Assembly (NCBI GenBank): GCA_005281725.1
Contig: SSBO01000008.1
Location: forward strand, 2,108,001 to 2,172,000
DNA length: 64,000 bases
Direction of reading: 5' to 3'
Source of the DNA: Wuchereria bancrofti
Lineage: Eukaryota; Nematoda; Chromadorea; Rhabditida; Onchocercidae
Shown here: positions 50,901-62,670 of the stretch, piece by piece
Layout: each line of letters starts with the position of its first letter
Position numbering within the stretch: position 1 is the first letter of the stretch
Translations under genes and position numbers: made by a program
The notes under the pieces: model-generated
Told to the model about the DNA's origin: nothing
The model's database searches: none
Seen by the model: the letters and a program-made list of their open reading frames with translations, nothing else

Positions 50901-51424
50901 ATTGTAGTAAAATATTCAAAAAAGTTTTTACAATAATATAACTTTGTAAAATAGAAGCATTAGGTTTTTTTTGTAAAACATTCTCTATCTCTATTGAAAT
51001 ATTAAAATGGAAATGCATATCAAGCGCTTACTGTTATTTTACTTTTATCATCCATTTTGTCTAAAAAAAAAAATTTAAATTTATCAAAAATTTAACAAAC
51101 CATTGATAATTTCAGAACAATTATACTATAATATAACTTTGTAAAATAGAAGCATTAGGTTTTTTTTTTTTTGTAAAACATTCTCTATCTTTATTGAAAT
51201 ATTAAAATGGAAATGCATATCAAGCGCTTACTGTTATTTTACTTTTATCATTCATTTTGTCTAAAAAAAAAAATTTTAATTTATCAAAAATTTAACAAAC
51301 CATTGATAATTTCAGAATTAGCATGACTGGAAGTTGCTAGTGCCATCATTGTTGCCGTTGCTGTTGCTGTGGTGCTAAACCAGCCAAGGCAATTCATTGT
51401 TATAGCCAAAAGCATAATAAACAT
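41977..51424 (-). CDS. eva-1: EVA-1 homologue (two SUEL lectin domains, type I membrane receptor)
   Basis: EVA-1 in C. elegans is a neuronal transmembrane co-receptor for SLT-1/Robo guidance. Ten exons: 51424-51301, 48450-48239, 45981-45858, 45499-45350, 44148-44008, 43688-43621, 43328-43208, 43075-42902, 42701-42495, 42104-41977. Phases close to 482 aa. A signal peptide (MFIMLLAITMNCLGWFST) is followed by an Ala/Thr linker. SUEL domain 1 spans about residues 55-153 (ACDNERIILHCPKNTQIL; FFGIDPCPNTSKYLQISYKC). SUEL domain 2 spans about 158-250 (FCEGSTMQLNC; HSAQYGR; CALGIQKYLSLIF). A Ser/Thr-rich stalk follows. The transmembrane segment (VLLCLLLSFLVGLTMLLIAC) is at about 376-396, with a basic stop-transfer YRRKMKRKNSRRK and an 80-residue cytoplasmic tail. 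Domain order equals that of EVA-1/EVA1C. Domain 2 lacks some usual SUEL residues (DKVGC in place of DPC). Intron 1 is about 2.85 kb and repeat-laden. Confidence 0.9.
43878..43907. other. Inverted repeat in an EVA-1 intron
   Basis: GATCATCGATC (43878-43888) and GATCGATGATC (43897-43907) are perfect reverse complements with an 8-nt loop, inside a longer GATC/ATCGAT-rich patch. It lies in the intron between exons 5 and 6. Confidence 0.75.
45328..45352. other. Perfect inverted repeat over a 5' splice site of EVA-1
   Basis: AAGGTATATG (45328-45337) and its reverse complement CATATACCTT (45343-45352) flank a 5-nt spacer. On the minus strand the second arm is the exon-end AAG|GTATATG donor of the first SUEL-2 exon, so the donor could be sequestered in a 10-bp RNA stem. 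Confidence 0.7.
50504..50697. repeat. 44-bp tandem repeat, four copies
   Basis: Four near-identical units start at 50504, 50548, 50592 and 50636 (AATAGTTTAACTTTATTAGA, then CTAAATTTAAAACAA and a T run). The last ends in an expanded T tract and GATAGTTTAG. The array lies in EVA-1 intron 1, and identity between units suggests recent amplification. Confidence 0.95.
50933..51318. repeat. Tandem duplication (about 195 bp) covering the EVA-1 exon-1 donor
   Basis: Copy one (about 50933-51120) and copy two (about 51127-51318) share ATAATATAACTTTGTAAAAT, ATTCTCTATCT, CATATCAAGCGCTTACTGTT and CCATTGATAATTTCAGAA, differing mainly in T-run length. Copy two ends inside EVA-1 exon 1, so copy one carries a duplicate of the exon end and its 5' splice site within intron 1. 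Confidence 0.9.
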
Positions 51425-54079
51425 GAATATTTTGGGGCCAAGATTTGAACTTTCTGTTTTTTTGAAATTTTTAAAAAAGAATTAAAAATTTTTAACATTT
51501 TCACTTTTTTTATAGCAATTAGCGCAAAATTTTTCGCATACATTTTTGATTATAATTAAAGTTTGTCTTTTTTTTTTTTTCTTTTCTAATAATCAAAAAA
51601 TAATTTCAAAAAAGAAAATAAATAAATAAAATAGTAAATGTTTAAGTTAAAAGATGAAAATGATATGAAATAACAGATATAATTGGAAGAAATATGAGGA
51701 CAGTAACAGCTGTTCAAAAATATTTCCTATCTTAGTTCTAGTAAAAATATCAGACATCTATCTCCTTCGATGAAATAATAGCACAGTGAATTTTAAAAGA
51801 GCGCAAAAATGTTCGATAAAAATTTTTATAAAATGATACAAAACAAAGATTGCATTGGTAGTAAATGATAAAGATGATCAAATTAGATTAACTTTTAATA
51901 ATTTGAATTAATTACTATTATTTTTTTTTACTCACTGTATTATTTTATTATGATAAAGTAATGATAAAAATTTTCAGCAATGATAATGATGATGATGACT
52001 TATGATAAGAGTAATCTTATTAACAGCTTCGAGTGACAACAGTAACAGAAGATCACTCTTAACTATAAGCGCTGTCAGGTCACTCTTAACTGTCAGTAAT
52101 GTCAGGTCACTCCTAACTATCAGCACTATCAGGTCACTCTAGGCTATCAGCACTATCGGGTCACTCTCAACTATCAGTAATGTCAGGTCACTCTTAACTG
52201 TCAGCAATGTCGGGTCACTCTTAACTATCAGTACTATCAGGTCACTCTAGGCTATCAGCACTATCAGGTCACTCTTAACTATCAGTAATGTCAGGTCACT
52301 CCTAACTATCAGCACTATCAAGTCACTCTTAATTATCAGTACTATCAGCTCACTCTAGGCTATCAGCACTATCAAGTCACCCTAGGCTATCAGTATTGTC
52401 TTTATTAAAGTTGTTAAAAAAAAAAAAAAATGGAACTATTCAAATATCTGCCGTATAAATTCATCCGAAACTTTCACTGTACTATAAAAATCTTCCGAAA
52501 TGAGCTATAAATAACAAAAAGTACAGAGAAGCAAAAGAGATCAGTTAAGTTCGACAGCACTAAACTTAAAATTTCAATTTCTTCTCGATGTCATATGGGC
52601 GTGGCATAATTATAGTTACATATTACAAACCAGTTAGAACGGATGTAAAAACGAATGAATTTAACAGAGCAATAATCAGCTAAATGAGCTAATTTGATAT
52701 CATATTAGTACTTTCAGTTGATTATCACTCAAATTTGTTAAAAAAAAAAAAAAAAAAATAGATTAATAGGTGTGTAATGGATAAGAGAGAAAGTGGAAGA
52801 TTTATTCTTAACAAATTTTTTTTCTTTTCACAATTAAATTGAAATTAATTAAAAAAAAACAATTAAATGAGATTAATAAAAATAAGATAACAGTATAAAA
52901 TTATCCATTTAAACTTTGTTATTAATTGTTTACAAAATGACCGTCGCCTATTATATCTTATTCACATCGTTATCACAATGTTTATCATTGCTACATTATC
53001 ACCAACATTATCACCTAGTTTAATTTCCTTTCAATTCTTCAGTATCATAAGTATACAATGCTTGATTTGAGAGATTAAGATAAATTACCATAAAATTTTT
53101 TTCGAAATTTGAAATTTTTATGTTATCAAATTTTCATCCTTTTTAATCATTCAAATTGTCATCATCCATGAATACTTTACTTTTAATAAATTTAGATTAA
53201 AAATTAAATATTTAAAATGAAATTAAAGAAAAAGCATTGCAGCGTGCAATGTTATTAACACATTGCGCTCAGTTATAAAATGAGAAAAAACTTTGAAATG
53301 AAAAAAGTTTTTCTCATAAAAGTCAAACATTCTAAAAAAATTTTAATACGTTCACATATTCCATATTTATATGTAAACTTTAATATTGATTAGTCTATTT
53401 TGTTATAGCAATTCTAACTTAAACATTTAAAATTTAGATTCCGAAAAAGTGAAATATTTCCAAATGCAAAATTTGTTTACACAAAAGAATATTAAAATAT
53501 GAATTTTCTCACTCATTTACAAATGTTTGAAAATTCATTTGTGCTATATATAATCTAACAAAATATATGTAACTGTGTTATTTGTAGGATATAATTTTGA
53601 AGATTTAAAGTTACAATTATTGATAATTTATCATATCAACTGAGAATTCATATTTTGAGGAAATTTTTGATAAGATTAGTTGTGTTATGATATTATGAAT
53701 TGATCTATTTGCGGTGAAATTTACACCTGAAATTAGCGTAGTCAACAAAATCGAAATTGTGTTGTAAAATTTGTTGATCGTAAATATCCAAAATTCCTGT
53801 TATATATGCAAGTGATACGAAAATTTTATATCATCAATGTATTTCAAATGAAAAAATTGAAAATTATGAAAACATTTTTGGCAAGCGCTATTAGAACTGA
53901 CAAGGCGGTGTTGGAATTAACCGACAAAAATTCAATTAAGCATGTAAAATTGAGACGAGACATTATATGATAGAGAGCAGAAATAAATTAAACGATATGA
54001 TAGGAATAGTTGAGTAAATAAAATTAAATAAATAAGAAATTTCAAGAAATACGGATTTGTTCTGGAGCATATTCCGGAA
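51425..54079. other. EVA-1 upstream region
   Basis: AT-rich DNA upstream of the EVA-1 start. It contains the 27-bp minisatellite (52050-52400) and a GC-box-like GGGCGTGGC near 52597. No exon was seen between 51.5 and 54.0 kb. Confidence 0.4.
52050..52400. repeat. 27-bp minisatellite, about 13 copies
   Basis: Units read AGGTCACTC, a TTAACTATC- or TAGGCTATC-type middle, then AGTAATGTC or AGCACTATC. Variant units alternate in blocks (TAGGCTATCAGCACTATC recurs), indicating multi-unit duplication. Each unit carries AGGTCA or AGTCA; AGGTCA is the nuclear-receptor half-site hexamer, though nothing else here shows that role. It lies about 0.6-1.0 kb upstream of the EVA-1 start. Confidence 0.95.
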
Positions 54080-54402
54080 AATGTAGAAATATGATTTATT
54101 ATTGTCAACAACAAATTCTTTTAATTTTTCCTACTTAACTAATGAAGCTTTACATGAAGAAGCTTTTTCGGCATCACATCTGCCCGATCCACTTATTGTT
54201 GATAGCACTATTGAGTTGAACATCCTTTGGGGTACATGGAGGGGACAGGAAGCGACAAGAGCAGTCTTACTGCACCTACTTCATTCAATGAAGCGCAACA
54301 AATTGAGAATGAAGCAAAACGAAATAATGCAATCATCGATGCTGGCATTATATGTATTATCTTGTCATCCTGATATTTTATTTGGGCAAATTATCACCTC
54401 GG
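54080..54402 (+). CDS. Possible orphan exon, unrecognised
   Basis: An open frame of about 107 codons runs from an AG at 54079 to a consensus GTAAG donor (ATCACCTCGG|GTAAG). It reads NEALHEEAFSASHLPDPLIV early and LLHLLHSMKRNK later. A second overlapping frame (+2 shifted) is also open from about 54214 and reads GYMEGTGSDKSSLTAPTSF then NEAQQIENEAKRNNAIIDAG, which looks at least as protein-like. So either a frameshift or a spurious overlap is involved. No family was recognised, and no neighbouring exons could be joined. It could be part of a gene with long introns, or a relic. Confidence 0.3.
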
Positions 54403-57400
54403 GTAAGAAAAAAAAAATGAAACTTAAGGGTCGTTTTAATAATTATCAGCAACAAAGCATTACCATTCATTATTTCAGATTTGAAATTTTTAAAATATAA
54501 AAGTAGAAAAAATTAATTTAATGTTAAAAGTGATACCTATTTATTTTAGCTAGTCTTTTATCAATTAAAGAAGTAAAAACTTTTGCTTTGTTACTTTCTC
54601 TCTAACAGTAGACTTAAAATTTTTAATTTTCCACAAGTAAAATTTTCATCATTTGAAAGAAGTTATTCAATTATAAGTGTGATTTGAAATGTAATTCATT
54701 CATTCATTCATTTTCAAATTTCGAGCACCCCGCTGTGCAAATATCAATTGGTTAGCACATCACAGTAAAAGGAATAATTTTCAATTAAAATTTCATTCCG
54801 GAAAACTTCAATTTTATTTCTGTAAGTTAAATTATCTCTGAAGTATAACAGATAAAGTTTTGATAGTGCCAAAAATTCTCTTTCTAGTGGAAATTTTCTA
54901 AATTTCAGATTATTTTATTAAAAAATTTCCTTCTTTGATTGCTGTCCATTTGTTTTAACCTTTTAAATTGTTGAAATTATTGAAAATAATGAGTCATATT
55001 ATGTTTTAAAAAGTCTTCTTTTGTTCCTTTTCGAGATTTGAACTTTTTTCTTATCAAAATCAATAAATTTAAAAATTTTTAGAAGAAAACGAATGAAGGT
55101 GCCAAATTTTGTGGTAACAAAAATAAATTCAGGTCACAGAGAAAAAAACTTAGTCAAAATTTCCTGAATTTTTGGAATAAACAATAGTGATAACTATAAA
55201 TTCTAATTCCGATTAATATTTTGGCATTTGCTACCTTTTATTAAGTAACGAATTCTATTAGTAAAATGAATTTGATGGAATATTAAAAAATCGTAATTAA
55301 ATTGATTTCAAAAGTTCTCAGTTCCTTTTGCAACTACAAATCTCTGCAAATCATTTAATTCTTTTTAAGTTTAAGAAATAGATTCTGAACAAACATTTTT
55401 GGTTTTAAAAAGTTACTTAACATCCGTTTTTCATTAATCATTGAAATATTTGTTAAAACCAAAAAACATTAGTATTATTCAATAAACTATTAGAAACATG
55501 AAATTAGCATATTCTATTCAATCAAGGAATCAAGGTAATATTTCAGATTTCAAATTTCAAATTGTTTTTTATCTCAGTTTTTTTTTGAAATGTGATTGCT
55601 AGATTAACTTTTAAATGATTAAAGATTTCTAGTGAAATATTATAGATCAGAAAAGACGAATTAGAATATCATCAAATAATGAACTAAAATGAACTAAAAA
55701 TTCGTACTCATTCTTGAAATGAAAATGGCGGAAGATGAAGTGGGGAGGAAATTAACAGTAAAAGCATGTAAATGAGAAATATAAAAGAAAATTTCTTCAA
55801 ATTGTTACAACTCTGAAAGCGATAATGAGGAAAAGTCTAATATAAGATAAAATTAAATTTCAACAACTTTATTCAAATGTAAATTTTTAGACACATCAAC
55901 AACAATTTAAAAAGTATCCTACGGGCATAAGGTATATCGATGAGTAAAATATACATTCAATATATTTTAACATCATTTAATTGTTATTTATTGAAATTTT
56001 CAAAATGAATATTTCTGATGAAAGTATTAAAATTGAACAGCAAATAATTAATTATGCAATTAAACGTAACTTTTTTTTTTTAGAACTATATTACTTATTT
56101 CCTTTAATAAACATGAAATGAACGTTTCTTGAAAAGAACAGATAATATTTTAATGAAATATTTGAATACATTGCAAATTATTAACTTTAAGAAAGAAATG
56201 TCTTTAATTTAAATTGAATTTAAATTTTATTAAAACCAAAATGAATAAATTGATTTTGAAAATTTCGTCATCAACTTTTGCTAATATCATTAACAAAATA
56301 AAAGAAAACGGATTAGGTTATCGTTTTTTTTTTTTTTGGTTTAGTGTGTCTTGGCCGTTGCTATGGACATCAAAAAAAAAAGCCTTAAATGGCTTAATAT
56401 GAAAATATATTTGCTTACTATACTAGGCTCTATCATATTTCATTAAAAGATAACTGATATCTTCTTGTGATAAGCAAGAAGAGAAGTAAATAAGCCTAAA
56501 ATAAAGAGTTATTATTGTTTTGATTTATGCTACTTAGATTGAAATTTGAACTAAAAAATCCATCTTCAGACTTTTAGAATTTGAATAAAATAACAAAAAG
56601 CATAATTAATAATTTTAAAATTAGCTAGCAATAAAGTAAGAGTGAATTTAATGACTTATCTAAAAAAATATTAATGGTTAAATGATAATTCATTGATAGT
56701 CATTGTAGGCAATAAAAGTTAAATTTAATTCAGACTAATTTTAGGGTTCTTCAAAATATGGGCAAAAGATCCATTCGTTATAAATGAAAAAAAAAGAAAA
56801 TGGAAATTAAATTATTGCAAAATGCTATATTGGCAGTAGAAGAATGAGTAGCTAATGATAATTTAAATTAAGATTTATTTTCTTTAATAAAAAATTAAAA
56901 ATTCAATTTTCAAAATTGATTTTTCTTTTTCTTGCTATAAATTTAGAATTCAGATTCTCTCATAAATAACAATAATTTTTCTTCTAATCAAAACAATTAT
57001 TACATTAGTTTTTGATTCAATTTAGAAATGAAACTATATCATCGTTAATAATTAAAACTTATTGAATAGCTCAATTTATTCATATAATTACAATAATTTA
57101 CTCTATAATCAATCCATAACAATGGTGTGATCATTTTCAATTAGCACTTTTTCGACTCAATCGATGAAGTATTTTTTCATTTTTAATTTTTGAAAATTGA
57201 ATTTCATTTAAAATTGCATACTTTCTTGTTTTATTTCATTTTTCTCAATTTCACCTATTTAATTATTCATTTTTTTACCACGATAAATATTATAGCGATT
57301 ATTTATTGCATATGAGAATTTATTCAATTTATATTTCGCTATGATCGCAATTATTTCATAATTAAATGAAATTAATGTAAGTTAACATGTTAACAATTCA

Positions 57401-57704
57401 CAGAAAGAAAGACATAATTTCGAATGCAATTTCAAAATTAAAATTCCTCTTTCATCGAATTTCACAAGTTGAGATAGTACTTATGGCGATAAGAAATGAA
57501 CAGAAAAAAATCATTTAACGCTAAGTTATTCTCCTACTATACAATTTAATTTTCATCTCAAAATTATAGTGATAAGTTATCAGTGTTAAATATGTATCAT
57601 TAATATGGCACAGTATAAATGATAAAAGCGCAAATGTTATCAATGCTACTTTTGCATCAATATTAATCGTAATGTTTCACCTCATGATCAACCAATCAAT
57701 CAAT

Positions 57705-57794
<90 letters not shown>

Positions 57795-59420
57795 ATCGAT
57801 CAACCACCTATATTTTTAATTTTGTTCTTCTAGTATTATCCCTTCCATCACAAATTTCGAATTAATCATAACCGCGTGCAAACTGAAATCCGTGATACCT
57901 ACTTTAATCTTATAAAAGGTTACCATCATTTTAAATAAACTTAGATATTGATATTTTCCTATTATGTTAAACCATATACGCTTCACACATTCATTTCTGT
58001 CATATTTCACTTTAAATCTTTTTTTATTCGACTCACCAAATGATGAAACATAATGAAGAGTTCAATTTACAGAATGATTTTTATATTTGTAACTTACATA
58101 CTTGTATATAAAATGATTGAGTATATTCTAGAAAAATTAAAATCTCCCAAAAATATCATTTTTCTACCTTATCTGTATTTCCGTTATAACATATTTACCT
58201 AAAAGATGTTTACTTTTAAAAATTAATTCACTACAATAACTGCTATTGCTGATCGTTCACAGTATCGACTGTAATGCACTGTTTACCTACCACATAATAT
58301 CTGTATATTTTTCAAAGAACAATTCCAACTTTTTTTTGAAAAAAAAAAAAAATTAAACACAGAAAAACAAACAAATATAAACCATTCGAAAGTATATTAT
58401 TCTTTTATCCAACAGTTCCATACAATTAAATAATCTAGTTGCCGAAAATATCATTTAGAAAGTCCGACAGTTTGCACAAAACAAAAACATGGACAAGTAA
58501 CAACACTATATGTAAACTTTTTTTAAACAGGAAATAAATTCTGTAAGCCAAATTATCAGCAAAACATAAAATAAAATAAAAGTTAAGTATTATTTAAATA
58601 CGTGCAAATATAAATGAAGTACACCATCTATACCAGAAAAGAACAAATAAGTAAACAAATTACCAAATTGAAAAAAAAACATCCCACACTTCAATATTGA
58701 GATTTATAAATTGGTCAACTGTTACACAAAAAAGATAAGTACAATAAATGTTCATAAGTAAATTCTGCAAACCAATTGACAGTACATTGAAATGATTACT
58801 TTAAGCAATAATAAAAGTTGACATTTCTTTGGCAAATACTACAGTGATCATTAAATTTATTATAATGATGCTCATCTAAGATAAGAGTTATGGGGAAAAA
58901 CCAACAATTTATGCTTGACATAAAAATAGAAAGCAAATGAAAATTTGAATAAAAATTCGACATCCCTGATTTATGGCTGGATGCAATGAGCTGGAATCAT
59001 AAAATATCAGCGTTGGCTTTTGAATAAAATTAAGCAGTTTTGAAGTAATCCAATTCTCACGTTCTTGGTACAGCTTGTCAAACTTCTTTTCAAGAATTAT
59101 TTAACTTCTTTCAGAATTCATCAGAAACACAAAACTAGCAAAAAATGAGAATGAGAAAGAGAGAAATACCTTCATTTATAAGAAGTTGACTGGTGCAATG
59201 AATTATGAATGCTAAACTCACTCATACATTGGAATAAAGTATCTCATTTACAAATCTAAGCAAGGAAAACAAATCTGGCTGCTATCACTATCAGTGGTGT
59301 AAACTGTATAACAGCCAAAAATTATTCATATTTAAATTTAACAGTGAAAATGTAAAATAGGATAATTATATGTCATTAATATTTGTAATCACCAATAGCC
59401 ACATTAAGTATTATGATAAT
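54403..59420. other. AT-rich intergenic DNA
   Basis: No exon could be supported. It includes an ATTC run near 54700 and the CAAT array at 57.7 kb. It separates the orphan exon from the 3' end of the ethanolaminephosphotransferase gene. Confidence 0.45.
57690..57801. repeat. (CAAT)n microsatellite
   Basis: About 27 CAAT/ATCA tetranucleotide units with two interruptions (CAACCAAT), ending in ATCGATCGATCAACC. Confidence 0.95.
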
Positions 59421-62400
59421 TCATTGTGATTTTTTTGATGATTGTTGCAAATATCGCAGTGAAAAAGCATGGATTTTAAAGTGTTCACATAGTTGACGTA
59501 CCTAAAAAGATAAAATCTAAAACAAATTTCTATGAAATTTCAGAAAACATATGAAATTACCAAGGGATCGTTTGAAAAGACAATGTATGTTACTTTAATC
59601 ATCAATGAATAATCTGCTTTGTTATAACTCCAGCAGATTTTAGGTGGAAGTCATAAACATAAACGAACTAATTTCTTACCACACAAATTCCAAAATGTAA
59701 GTGAGTAAGGGTTATGACAGCGACAGCAAATCGTAAAAAAATCAGTTCCTGATAAGCTGATAAAAAACCCGACAAAGATGTCATGGCAACGATTGAATAT
59801 ACTGCTAGGCATAAATTAAATATTTCCGCACGAGTATTGCACATCTGAGCGATGATCAGTTTGCACTACAATAATCATGGAAAGTTTTAGGTTTAATGTG
59901 ACTACTTATCATTTAATTATTAACAAGCAATTTGATGAATAGTAAACTGTATTACTTTCTGAACAAAATCCCTAATATTAAATCTGTTAAACTTTCTTAC
60001 TGCAATATTCGAAAAAACAGTTCCCATAGTATAGAGATAAAGACGAGGATCACGTTCAACAATATTTCCAGGAGAATATAAAGCCCAAAGCACCGAAATT
60101 GAAAACAAAAGTAAGGATGAAAACAGAGGTAAACATATTTCGTAAAAATTGTCCTGTAAAAAAATAAAGTCAGAATGACAACTGTTAACTGAAATGGCAT
60201 TTTAGATATTTGATAAGTATTCAAGAAAATGTTCAGTTCTTTGCTAATAATCAAAAAGTTAATTAAGATTAATAAATCACCTGCTTTCCAGTATGATCTA
60301 CAAAATAAGACAGATAAATGTTTCGAGCTGATACCATTAATGATATGTAGCAACATACTGAAATGAAAAACGTTGTACTTTTTGGCTTAAATTTCATCCT
60401 GAATGTTGAAGCCACTTAAATTTTAAACATAACGATGGCTAGGCAATATACGTATTCTTCCTGTGGTATAAGTTCTAGTGTTTTAACTAGTAATTATCTT
60501 AGAATGTGATGTTAAATGCAGACAAAATGATGTAGCGTACTGACTTTTAACTCATGCAACCCAAACAATTTTGTTTTTCAAGGGTTTCCAAAAACTTATA
60601 TAAAATACATGAAAAACTGACCGTAGAAACCAAATTCAAAACAAAGAGCTATTGTAAAATCAGCGAAAACATAAAACTTGAAGTAATCACCGCCTTTGAA
60701 AAATGCAAACAAGTAAAATATGACAAGTCCCTTAAAATTCCAAGGTTTAATTAAGATTTACAAACTTCAGATGCATAATACATAGTATCAAATTCTTAGA
60801 GAACTTGCTTACTGCATTTCATTCAAGGAATTTCAATCTTGCTTTCAAATGAAGCAAAATTAGCAAACGGATATTAATTTAAACTGAACTTAGAATTTGA
60901 ATTCTAACAATGATCAAAATATAAAAGAAAAAAACTAACATATTGACTTAAGTCGTAATTCCATGGGAGGAATAGAATTCCGGTATTATATTTTTCCCAA
61001 TGTGAAACGATGAATACCACTTGAACACTGATCAAAACCAATAGAAGTCGAACTGGTGACAAGCTAAAAATTAAAAAGTCATAGAACTGGACAGAAATTT
61101 TCTTGGTTTTTTAACTTCCTTGACTTATTTTCAATTTGGATATTCAGCGCTACTCAGAGGAAAAAGTTTGATCCAAAAAAGCAGCAAATTTGCTCTTTCG
61201 ATGAATCCAGAATGATTTCTAACTCATGTTCAAAAATCAGCCATATTTATCGCTAATTTAAACATGCTTATTTGGAGTAAAACTTATCATCTTAATGTTG
61301 AGCAAAGAATCTCTACACTTACCTAAATTCACCTTGTCCAAAGATGGAGAAGACGGTTAAAGTTAGTGGAACTGTAGACCATGAATCCAAACCATGATCA
61401 ACTGAAAGAACTAGGATCACTTTTTGTAAAGTTTTAGAAAAATTACAAAAAGTACAGAAATTTGGTCGAGACATCTTAATAATTATACAATGATCGTTAA
61501 ATAATCCAAAATTGGAAAAAAAAATTTAAGTATCAATAATTTTGTGCAATGCATAGTGTGATGTATCAATATTGATTTCATATTCGTGTCCATAATAAAT
61601 GAAAAACTAACAAAGTTCACCGGTCGGTCCGGATACTCCCATACGACGTGCTTGCTTACCGTCGGTACCGTCTAAAACATGTCCCATGAAAGTACAAATC
61701 GAGCACAGCAACCAGACCCAATTAGGAATAGACTCTGAAATTGTCAAACGTCAAATCACACTAACAATTAAGAGAAATAAATATAACTGGAAATTTGCAT
61801 CATTTACACTAATTAATTTCTTATGTGAGAAGCAATGCTATTCCTCAACAGTTTTCAGAAGAAAAACCTATCTAACTATTTATACGTATCACAACGAATC
61901 AAATAAATTTCACTAAAATATTATATTATCAACGCATAACACACAACCATAGTAATTTAAGCTAGCCAAAAGGATCTAATATTTCACTAATACTATTAAT
62001 AAAATGACAATTAAAAAAATGATAAAAAATAGTTGCTAAAATAATACAAAAAAAAAAAAAGAAATCCAATGTTTGAGAATTAAATTAAAAATGAGCGCAA
62101 GAAAAAAAAGCATTTCCGGAATTTATGGCGAGAACAATCGAATTAGTTGTCACATAATAATCGTAATATGAGACGACCAAAAATGCGAACATAACAAATA
62201 TGAATCCAGTGAGCGTTAATACATTTGGTGCCAGCCAAGTTGGATAAAACTGTTAAAATTGTTGTTCCAAAATGAAATTCCAATAATTATATCAAAATCA
62301 TAAAAAATTTCAACTTTTATTTCAAATATAATAAAATTTCGAATACTATAAGAGAAAATTAGCTATAAACGATGCTCATATTTTACAAAAAAAAAAAAAC

Positions 62401-62670
62401 TGCAAAATATATTAGAAATTATCAAGCTAAGAAGAATAATTTACCTGTACAATCCAATTCCAGAATGGATGTGAAACATATTTTGACAAAGGACTTGAAT
62501 CCACACTGGAATACTGAAATGAAATTTCATTAATAAATGTATAAATTATGCAGGAGTTCAAAATAAAATTTAATATATTCAAATAATAAAATAATCACTT
62601 TGTACTTGTCAAATCCTTTCATTTGTTGTTCGCTGAGATATTTGTAATTGAACAATTCCAATAGTACCAT
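59421..62670 (-). CDS. Ethanolaminephosphotransferase (EPT1/SELENOI family)
   Basis: Transfers phosphoethanolamine from CDP-ethanolamine to diacylglycerol in ER/Golgi membranes, the last step of Kennedy-pathway phosphatidylethanolamine synthesis. Eleven exons: 62670-62599, 62513-62445, 62249-62154, 61732-61612, 61401-61323, 61063-60948, 60693-60609, 60398-60281, 60153-60001, 59865-59680, 59501-59421. Phases close to 391 aa (human SELENOI has 397). The CDP-alcohol phosphotransferase motif D-G-x2-A-R-x8-G-x3-D-x3-D is complete at about residues 103-125 ([20 protein letters not shown], then GLDSW). Other family landmarks are [49 protein letters not shown] and [23 protein letters not shown] and HGLDSWS favour EPT1 over choline-type CEPT1. 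Several hydrophobic segments indicate a multipass protein. The end ([20 protein letters not shown], stop) lacks the human Sec-containing tail. Joins at exons 3-4 and 6-7 each have an alternative site. Confidence 0.93.
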
